Shown in pieces: positions 28,225 through 33,749 of a DNA stretch of 33,749 nt; positions within the stretch are counted from its first letter, which is position 1, and every line of letters starts with the position of its first letter. The stretch comes from Candidatus Methylobacter favarea. Its GTDB lineage: Bacteria > Pseudomonadota > Gammaproteobacteria > Methylococcales > Methylomonadaceae. The stretch is taken from the NCBI RefSeq assembly GCF_902806695.1, contig NZ_CADCXN010000073.1:1-33749 (forward strand), read 5' to 3'. The notes under the pieces are model-generated. The model was given only the letters and a program-made list of their open reading frames with translations, ran no database searches and was not told the origin of the DNA. The translations under genes were made by a program, and so were the position numbers.

Positions 28225-28519
28225 GCGGGCAAATTTGACTGCTCCAATCAAGGCTATAAACACCATGGCTCGCTTTATTTTTATTTTTCTAAAAATCCAG
28301 AATGAGAGCAGGTACTCATTTCAATAAGCCCCAAGCCGCTTTGATTACACAACTGTTAGCCGGCAAAAATGATATCTATGCTCTGTTTTTTGCTGCTATC
28401 GAAATTGGTATATCTTGATTAAAGACTTAAAATAAGCTCATATTTTTTAATGCCATCCGGATTATTTATGCAGCCGGTATCAGCTCTACTATCCGCACAT
28501 ATTTCGGAATTGATTAATC
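28225..28519 (+). other. Intergenic region, dctA to cstA
   Basis: No gene is visible in these 295 bases. A weak promoter-like pair, TTGATT and TCATAT 17 bases apart, lies near 28417-28445 and may serve cstA. No terminator with a U-tract was found after dctA. The cstA start also lacks an obvious ribosome binding site. Confidence 0.3.
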
Positions 28520-30589
28520 ATGAATAACCTGTCTAAAAACTTCATCTGGATACTGATTTCTATTTTCGGAGCGTCGGCAGTCGGCGTCATCGCAATGAAT
28601 CGCGGCGAGAGCATCAACGCCTTGTGGTTCATTGCCGCTGCATTATGCATATATACAATCGCCTATCGCTTTTATTCGGCATGGATTGCTGCGAGAGTGC
28701 TGGCAATTGATGAAACCCGGGCGACGCCGGCCGAACGCCTGGACAACGGCCGCGATTTCGTGCCAACTGATAAATGGATTGTATTCGGTCACCATTTTGC
28801 CGCCATTGCCGGTCCCGGTCCTTTGGTAGGCCCGACCCTGGCTGCACAATTCGGCTATCTTCCCGGCACTTTATGGATTTTGTTCGGCGCCGTACTGGGA
28901 GGTTGTGTTCAGGATATGGTGATATTGTTTATTTCCACCCGGCGCAACGCGAAAAGCCTGGGGCAAATGGCGCGTGAGGAAATAGGACCGGTAGGCGGCA
29001 CGGCGGCGCTGATAGCCACTTTTGCCATCATGATCATCCTGATTGCCGTGCTTGGCCTGATTGTCGTCAATGCAATGAAACATAGCCCGTGGGCGGCTTC
29101 TACAGTGACGGCGACCATTCCGATTGCAATGATTGTTGGCTTTTATATGCGCCATTTTCGTCCCGGGCAAATATTGGAGGCATCGGCATTGGGGGTAATC
29201 TTGTTACTGCTTGCCGTGGCGGGCGGCGGCTGGATCGATCATAACCAGACCTTGCGCAGCCTGTTTGATCACGAAGGCTTAACCCTGGCGTGGTGGGTGA
29301 TGGCGTATGGCCTGGTCGCTGCTATTTTTCCGGTATGGCTATTGTTGGCGCCCCGCGATTACTTATCGACCTTTATAAAGCTGGGCACCATTACCTTGCT
29401 GGCAATAGCAATCATCATGCTGCAGCCGGATGTTAAAATGCCGGCGCTGACGCAGTTCATCGACGGAACCGGGCCTATTTTCGGCGGCAAACTGTTTCCG
29501 TTTGTCTTCATTACCATCGCTTGCGGCGCAATTTCAGGCTTTCATGCGCTGATCGCTTCCGGCACTACGCCAAAGCTTCTGACCAGCGAGCGCGATATCC
29601 GCATGATCGGCTATGGCGGCATGGTGCTGGAATCATTTGTAGCGATCATGGCGATAATAGCTGCTGCCGTGCTGGATCCCGGCGTGTTTTTTGCCATCAA
29701 TAGCCCGTCCGGCGTAGTCGGTAAAGAGGCTGTAGCCGCTGTTGCAAAAATCTCATCGTGGGGCTTCCCGGTAACAGTAGAACAGATGCACATGCTGGCC
29801 AGGCAAATGGGCGAAGCGACTCTGTTTGCCCGTACCGGCGGCGCGCCTTCCTTGGCGGTGGGCATGGCGAGCATTTTCGGCAACGCTTTTGGCCAGAGCC
29901 TGCTGGCGCTGTGGTATCACTTTGCCATCATGTTTGAAGCCATCTTTATTCTCACTACGCTGGATGCCGGAACGCGGGTGGGCCGGTTCATGCTGCAGGA
30001 TATGCTCGGCAATATCTGGCCGAAAATGGCGCAGACCTCATGGCTGCCATCAGTCATTCTTTCCAGTGCGCTGGTAGTGGCGGGCTGGGGCTATTTTCTT
30101 TACATCGGCGTCATAGATCCGAACGGCGGCGTCAATATTCTCTGGCCGTTATTTGGTATCGCCAATCAAATGCTAGCGGCGATTGCACTGTGTGTGGGCA
30201 CGGGTATCCTGTTCAAATCAGGCAAATCCAAATACGCCCTGGTGACCGCTCTACCCTTGTTGTGGCTAATCATTATTACCAGTACCGCGGCATGGGAAAA
30301 AATTGCCAGTAACGATATCCGCATCGGCTTCTTTGCAGCGGCGAATGATCTGAGTGACAAGCTGGCGGCTGGAACAATGCCGTCAGAAAAAGCAGATATT
30401 GCACCGCAATTGATTTTTAACCTGCATCTGGATGCCGGGTTGACGCTATTTTTTGTGATGCTGCTGTGGCTGATCGTATTCGATATGCTGCGGATGTGTT
30501 TTTATTATAAAGTGGGAAAGACAGTGCCCCCGGCTACAGAATCACCCTATACCGCAAGCCGGTTTGTTGAAAAGTGGGTGAGAGATTAA
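28520..30589 (+). CDS. cstA: Carbon starvation protein CstA family transporter
   Basis: A 689-residue polytopic inner-membrane protein with about 16-18 hydrophobic segments. The family includes E. coli CstA (peptide uptake, 701 aa) and BtsT (pyruvate uptake, 716 aa). The signature block near residues 90-115 contains G-H-H-F-A-A-I-A-G-P-G-P-L-V-G-P. F-H-A-L-I-A-S-G-T-T-P-K near 340 and L-D-A-G-T-R near 480 are also typical. Its stop shares one base with the next start (TAATG), the conserved cstA-ybdD type of coupling. Whether it carries peptides or pyruvate cannot be decided from sequence alone. Confidence 0.93.
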   Translation: MNNLSKNFIWILISIFGASAVGVIAMNRGESINALWFIAAALCIYTIAYRFYSAWIAARVLAIDETRATPAERLDNGRDFVPTDKWIVFGHHFAAIAGPGPLVGPTLAAQFGYLPGTLWILFGAVLGGCVQDMVILFISTRRNAKSLGQMAREEIGPVGGTAALIATFAIMIILIAVLGLIVVNAMKHSPWAASTVTATIPIAMIVGFYMRHFRPGQILEASALGVILLLLAVAGGGWIDHNQTLRSLFDHEGLTLAWWVMAYGLVAAIFPVWLLLAPRDYLSTFIKLGTITLLAIAIIMLQPDVKMPALTQFIDGTGPIFGGKLFPFVFITIACGAISGFHALIASGTTPKLLTSERDIRMIGYGGMVLESFVAIMAIIAAAVLDPGVFFAINSPSGVVGKEAVAAVAKISSWGFPVTVEQMHMLARQMGEATLFARTGGAPSLAVGMASIFGNAFGQSLLALWYHFAIMFEAIFILTTLDAGTRVGRFMLQDMLGNIWPKMAQTSWLPSVILSSALVVAGWGYFLYIGVIDPNGGVNILWPLFGIANQMLAAIALCVGTGILFKSGKSKYALVTALPLLWLIIITSTAAWEKIASNDIRIGFFAAANDLSDKLAAGTMPSEKADIAPQLIFNLHLDAGLTLFFVMLLWLIVFDMLRMCFYYKVGKTVPPATESPYTASRFVEKWVRD

Positions 30590-30789
30590 TGCTGCGAAAA
30601 CTCAAATCATTATGGCAAATTGTGCGCCGCTTGTCCGGCGACGATGCCTACGAGCAATACCTGAAGCACTTTGACGCGCATCATCAAGCCCATTCTGATA
30701 ATAGCAGCTGCCATGCTCCTTTAAGCAAGGAGATGTTTTTCAGGCAGTGGCAGGATGATAAGTGGGAAGGGGTGAAGCGGTGTTGTTAA
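30589..30789 (+). CDS. YbdD/YjiX family small protein (DUF466)
   Basis: A 66-residue basic protein with the family pattern. An N-terminal W-Q-I-V-R-R-L-S-G-D-D-A-Y-E-Q-Y-L is followed by a His-rich middle, then L-S-K-E-M-F-F-R-Q-W-Q-D-D-K, ending in C-C. E. coli YbdD and YjiX are encoded directly after cstA and btsT, and YjiX-type proteins are thought to assist those transporters. The ATG at 30589 overlaps the cstA stop by one base. An in-frame GTG at 30574 is less likely. The family match is strong because of both sequence and position. Confidence 0.88.
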   Translation: MLRKLKSLWQIVRRLSGDDAYEQYLKHFDAHHQAHSDNSSCHAPLSKEMFFRQWQDDKWEGVKRCC

Positions 30790-31091
30790 AGGGATAATTT
30801 TTAAATAGCGACAATCCTTGATTTCCTCCCCTATAAATAAAAACAATCATTGTGCCGGCTATTGACTAATAAACAGCTTGCTGGATTTGATTTCTCTAGA
30901 CGCAGGCAACTCATTCACTTCGGTAAAATAAAGCAACCTCCTTTTTAAAGTTCATCTTCACACCTTGCCGCCTGATCAATGAAACCATGCTGAAGCTAAA
31001 AGTCATACGAATATGCCATTGAGCTAGGTAGGGTTTATAGCCTCATTGTATAATTTAATTATTAAATTTTAAAACCAGGGGCTGACCCAGT
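30790..31091 (+). other. Intergenic region upstream of pssA
   Basis: No gene is visible in these 302 bases. A perfect TATAAT (31049-31054) lies 37 bases before the pssA start and is the best -10 candidate, although no good -35 stands 16-18 bases upstream. I saw no clear terminator after the YbdD-type gene. Confidence 0.4.
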
Positions 31092-31832
31092 ATGACACCA
31101 GAAAAACCTTCCATTCGCCGGCGCGGAATTTATTTATTACCTAATCTGTTTACTACGGGAGCGCTGTTTTCCGGTTTCTATGCCATTACATCGGCAATGG
31201 GAGGACGTTACGAGACCGCTGTTGTGGCGATTTTTGTGGCCATGATCCTGGACGGGCTGGATGGCCGGGTGGCGCGTATGACCAACACGCAGAGCGAATT
31301 CGGGGTTCAGTATGACAGTTTGTCCGATATGATTTCATTTGGGGCGGCGCCGGCTCTGGTCATGTATTTATGGGCCTTTTCAGGTTTGGGAAAACTGGGC
31401 CTGTTCGCGGCCTTTGTTCATATGGCGGGCGGCGCCTTGAGACTTGCCCGCTTTAATACGCAAGTGGTATCTGCCGACAAGCGTTATTTTCAGGGCTTGC
31501 CAAGTCCTGCGGCGGCGGCCATTATCGCAGGTTTTATCTGGTTTTGCCTGGAGCATGGCTATAATGCTGAAATACTCAAATATGTCGCCCTGGTATTAAC
31601 GGTGGCTTCGGGTTTGCTCATGGTCAGCAATTTCCGTTATTCCAGCTTCAAGGAAATTGATTTAAAAGGTAAAGTGCCTTTTATTGTAGTTATTGCAGTC
31701 ATGCTGGGCATCGGCTTTATTATGGCCCAGCCGCAAACCATGCTGTTCTTGTTATCTTTAGGTTATGCCATTTCCGGACCGATTGTTACTTTGGTCATGC
31801 GCAGACGCAAGTGGCAAAGGCGTAAATTGTAA
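31092..31832 (+). CDS. pssA: CDP-diacylglycerol-serine O-phosphatidyltransferase
   Basis: PssA transfers a phosphatidyl group from CDP-diacylglycerol to serine, the first step toward phosphatidylethanolamine. The CDP-alcohol phosphotransferase motif D-G-x2-A-R-x8-G-x3-D-x3-D is complete, from D-G-R-V-A-R near residue 57 to D-S-L-S-D near 79. About seven membrane helices are visible. At 246 residues it belongs to the integral-membrane type, not the peripheral phospholipase-D-like PssA of E. coli (about 450 aa). The order pssA-leuA, often preceded by ilvBHC, is common in proteobacteria; the ilv genes are not here. The C-terminus is very basic. Confidence 0.95.
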   Translation: MTPEKPSIRRRGIYLLPNLFTTGALFSGFYAITSAMGGRYETAVVAIFVAMILDGLDGRVARMTNTQSEFGVQYDSLSDMISFGAAPALVMYLWAFSGLGKLGLFAAFVHMAGGALRLARFNTQVVSADKRYFQGLPSPAAAAIIAGFIWFCLEHGYNAEILKYVALVLTVASGLLMVSNFRYSSFKEIDLKGKVPFIVVIAVMLGIGFIMAQPQTMLFLLSLGYAISGPIVTLVMRRRKWQRRKL

Positions 31833-31840
31833 AAATCTGA

Positions 31841-31869
31841 TTGAGGGTCTGCTGTCATCAGCGTATAGT
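31841..31869 (+). promoter_or_regulatory. Candidate leuA promoter
   Basis: TTGAGG (31841-31846), a 17-base spacer and TATAGT (31864-31869) make a fair sigma70 promoter just after the pssA stop codon. Transcription would begin near 31875-31877, at or next to the ATG of the leader ORF. A small hairpin, GCTG-TCAT-CAGC (31851-31862), lies in the spacer. Confidence 0.5.
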
Positions 31870-31876
31870 TGCGGCC

Positions 31877-31984
31877 ATGTCGATTCAAAACCCCATGCTT
31901 TTCAAAAACACTTTTGCTTGCGCATTATTAGCCGAAGCACGGCTGCAGGCATGGTTGTGTCTGTCTTTAAGACTCCTGCCCTGA
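31877..31984 (+). CDS. Leucine-rich leader peptide upstream of leuA
   Basis: A 35-codon ORF between pssA and leuA contains nine leucines. Five of them fall within the last nine sense codons, ending L-C-L-S-L-R-L-L-P then TGA. The leucine codons used are TTG, CTG, TTA, CTC and CTG. Leader peptides rich in the regulated amino acid are typical of attenuated leu operons. No ribosome binding site precedes the ATG, but the predicted transcription start falls at the ATG, so it might be read leaderless. The stop codon lies inside the loop of the following hairpin, which differs from the classical layout. This is a candidate only. Confidence 0.42.
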   Translation: MSIQNPMLFKNTFACALLAEARLQAWLCLSLRLLP

Positions 31985-32002
31985 CGGGCATCCATCTTTT
32001 TT
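31977..32002 (+). terminator. Attenuator-like hairpin before leuA
   Basis: TGCCC (31977-31981), loop TGAC, and GGGCA (31986-31990) form a short GC-rich hairpin, followed after 6 bases by T6 (31997-32002). Upstream, GCAGG (31945-31949) can pair with CCTGC (31975-31979). That would compete with the hairpin and act as an antiterminator. The stem is only 5 base pairs, so termination strength is uncertain. Confidence 0.4.
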
Positions 32003-32053
32003 CATTAATCATTAATTTTCCCCTTATTTATGTATCAACGAAAGTTGATAGTT

Positions 32054-32072
32054 CTCCATGAATGGAGTTTTT
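32054..32072 (+). promoter_or_regulatory. Hairpin masking the leuA ribosome binding site
   Basis: CTCCA (32054-32058), loop TGAA, and TGGAG (32063-32067) pair perfectly, and the right arm contains GGAG, the leuA ribosome binding site. Five T residues follow directly, then the ATG at 32073. It could limit translation initiation or act as a weak terminator. Confidence 0.4.
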
Positions 32073-33617
32073 ATGAAAGACAAGTTAATTATATTTGACA
32101 CAACCTTGCGCGATGGCGAGCAAAGCCCTGGCGCCTCAATGACACGCGAAGAGAAAGTGCGAATTGCCAAAGCGCTGGAACGTTTAAAGGTTGATGTGAT
32201 CGAAGCCGGTTTTCCCGCCGCCAGTCCGGGAGATTTTGAAGCTGTTCAGGCGGTAGCCAGGATTATAAAAGACAGTACCGTATGCGGTTTGGCCAGAGCG
32301 CTGGATCAGGATATAGACCGCGCAGGCGCAGCGCTTAAAGACGCCAACAGAACGCGGATTCACACTTTCATCGCCACCTCGCCGATTCATATGCAAATGA
32401 AACTGCACATGCAGCCGGATGAGGTGATTGCGCACGCGGTCAGGGCTGTCAAACGCGCCACCCAGTACACTGATGATGTTGAATTTTCGCCTGAAGATGC
32501 GGGACGTTCGGACGAAGATTTTTTGTGCCGGATTCTTGAGGCAGTTATTAATGCCGGGGCAACGACAGTCAATATCCCTGATACCGTCGGTTACAGCATT
32601 CCGCAGCAGTTCGGCGCGACTATTGCCAATCTGATTAAACGCGTACCCAATTCCGATAAAGCCGTTTTTTCAGTGCATTGCCATAATGATCTGGGCCTGG
32701 CCGTGGCAAACTCCTTGTCGGCCGTCATGAATGGCGCACGCCAGATCGAGTGCACTATCAATGGCCTGGGCGAGCGTGCCGGTAATGCTTCACTGGAAGA
32801 AGTCGTTATGGGGGTTCGTACCCGTAAGGATGTTTTTAGCTGTCAGACGGGTGTGGATACACGGGAAATTCTGAATTGCTCAAAATTGGTATCCTCTATT
32901 ACCGGCTTTCCTGTACAGCCCAATAAAGCCATAGTCGGGGCCAATGCCTTTGCTCATGAGGCCGGTATTCATCAGGATGGCATATTAAAAAGCCGGGAAA
33001 CATACGAAATCATGCGCGCCGAAGACGTGGGCTGGTCGGCTAACCGTATGGTAATCGGTAAACATTCAGGCAGAAATGCCTTTAAAAGCCGGATAAATGG
33101 ATTGGGATTTGAGTTCTCCTCAGAGAAAGATTTAAATGAAGCTTTTTCCCGTTTTAAACAATTGGCCGATAAAAAACACGAAATTTTTGATGAGGACTTG
33201 CAGGCGCTCATTTCGGAAGCCGGTTTTGAAGCGGAAGACGAGTATGTCAAATTGATATACCTGAAGGTCAACTCGGAAACCGGTGAAATACCCAACGCAG
33301 CAGTTACCTTGCGAGTGGATAACAAGGAAGTCATGGGTAGTTCTGATGGCGGCGGTGCTGTGGATGCCAGTTTAAAAGCCATTGAAAAACTGGTAATGAC
33401 CAAAGCCACGCTGGAATTGTATTCAGTCAACAATATAACGAACGGCACGGATTCACAAGGCGAAGTAACTGTCCGCCTTGAAAAAGACGGCCGGATAGTT
33501 AACGGTTTGGGGGCTGATACCGATATTGTCATTGCCTCGGCGAAAGCCTATATTAATGCAGTAAATAAACTGCATAGCTGTGTTCAACGCAGACATCCCC
33601 AACAAGGGAATGTTTAA
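32073..33617 (+). CDS. leuA: 2-isopropylmalate synthase
   Basis: LeuA condenses acetyl-CoA with 2-oxoisovalerate, the first committed step of leucine synthesis, and is inhibited by leucine. The catalytic opening [16 protein letters not shown] is at residues 8-23. The metal-binding H-C-H-N-D-L-G is near 203. Next come G-L-G-E-R-A-G-N-A near 235 and the H-x-H-type substrate segment H-E-A-G-I-H-Q-D-G near 295. A C-terminal regulatory domain runs from about 390 to 505. I choose the ATG at 32073 (514 aa) because GGAG ends 5 bases upstream; an ATG at 32058 lies within that site's hairpin. Confidence 0.97.
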   Translation: MKDKLIIFDTTLRDGEQSPGASMTREEKVRIAKALERLKVDVIEAGFPAASPGDFEAVQAVARIIKDSTVCGLARALDQDIDRAGAALKDANRTRIHTFIATSPIHMQMKLHMQPDEVIAHAVRAVKRATQYTDDVEFSPEDAGRSDEDFLCRILEAVINAGATTVNIPDTVGYSIPQQFGATIANLIKRVPNSDKAVFSVHCHNDLGLAVANSLSAVMNGARQIECTINGLGERAGNASLEEVVMGVRTRKDVFSCQTGVDTREILNCSKLVSSITGFPVQPNKAIVGANAFAHEAGIHQDGILKSRETYEIMRAEDVGWSANRMVIGKHSGRNAFKSRINGLGFEFSSEKDLNEAFSRFKQLADKKHEIFDEDLQALISEAGFEAEDEYVKLIYLKVNSETGEIPNAAVTLRVDNKEVMGSSDGGGAVDASLKAIEKLVMTKATLELYSVNNITNGTDSQGEVTVRLEKDGRIVNGLGADTDIVIASAKAYINAVNKLHSCVQRRHPQQGNV

Positions 33618-33626
33618 TTAAAATCC

Positions 33627-33661
33627 AACACCCTTATTCTCTCATGAAGAATAAGGGTGTT
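33627..33661 (+). terminator. Terminator hairpin after leuA
   Basis: A perfect 14-base stem (AACACCCTTATTCT at 33627-33640, complement at 33648-33661) has a 7-base loop, starting 10 bases after the leuA stop. The U-tract is poor, but the stem is long and stable. It separates leuA from the CRISPR array. Confidence 0.75.
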
Positions 33662-33717
33662 GCTTCCTGATTTCATTTATTTAACTCTTGCCCATTTCAT
33701 ACATAAATGGCATCTGT

Positions 33718-33749
33718 GTTTCAATCCACGCGCCCGCGCGGGGCGCGAC
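33718..33749 (-). CRISPR. Edge of a CRISPR array, one type I-C-like repeat
   Basis: The last 32 bases are, on the minus strand, one complete repeat. It begins GTCGCGCCCC and ends GCGTGGATTGAAAC, the length and sequence pattern of type I-C repeats. Its 7-base stem (CGCGCCC/GGGCGCG) encloses loop CGCGC. No second repeat occurs to the left, and the ATTGAAAC end points left, so this is the leader-distal last repeat. The rest of the array, the leader and any cas genes would lie beyond 33749. Only one copy is seen, so the call rests on recognising the repeat. Confidence 0.83.

Noticed and set aside
32972-33532. 186-codon minus-strand frame
   Set aside because: Antisense of leuA, with serine-rich shadow composition.
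33692-33710. CCATTT/AAATGG hairpin beside the CRISPR repeat taken as a second, decayed repeat
   Set aside because: It shares no sequence with the 32-base repeat and is too short.

Overview
The window looks like the chromosome of a gammaproteobacterium. The evidence is gene order: secG followed by tRNA-Leu(GAG), ftsH-rlmE divergent from yhbY, carA-carB-greA, dapB near carAB, and grpE-dnaK-dnaJ. Protein character and several accessory remnants remind me of Methylococcales methanotrophs, but no methanotrophy gene is present, so that rank is inference.

Layout. 1-681: the first codons of a probable transposase and about 640 bases of gene-free DNA. 682-11631: a core block, almost all on the minus strand. 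In transcription order it holds carA-carB, greA, rlmE, ftsH, glmM, tpiA, secG and tRNA-Leu, with yhbY divergent. 11632-16723: an accessory insertion between carA and dapB. It holds an intact cfa, a decayed two-gene KaiC-like unit cut by a dead IS630-type element, an EAL-domain fragment, a broken small HTH gene and one small hypothetical gene. 16724-22613: the hrcA-grpE-dnaK-dnaJ-dapB block on the minus strand. Its control sites can be read directly: a sigma70 promoter with a degenerate CIRCE before hrcA, and sigma32-type promoters before grpE and before dnaK. 22614-24672: eroded remains of a NuoM-like proton-channel subunit and a DUF2309 (DabA-like) protein, then a nested inverted repeat. 24673-26616: a membrane sensor diguanylate cyclase. 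26923-30789, plus strand: dctA, cstA and a YbdD/YjiX-type small gene. 31092-33617, plus strand: pssA and leuA, with a promoter, a leucine-rich leader ORF and hairpins between them. 33718-33749: one complete CRISPR repeat of type I-C character, running into the window edge.

How the genes fit together. The core block supplies envelope and quality-control functions (FtsH, GlmM, SecG), glycolysis (TpiA), ribosome maturation (RlmE, YhbY), transcript rescue (GreA) and carbamoyl phosphate for arginine and pyrimidines (CarAB). The heat-shock block appears to combine HrcA/CIRCE repression with RpoH promoters. The dctA and cstA genes suggest uptake of small organic acids or peptides. PssA and LeuA supply phosphatidylethanolamine precursors and leucine.

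I found no complete new multi-gene system. The strongest leads are the leuA leader, the layered heat-shock control, the CRISPR array edge, and the relics of a probable bicarbonate-uptake pair and of a KaiC-like signalling unit.
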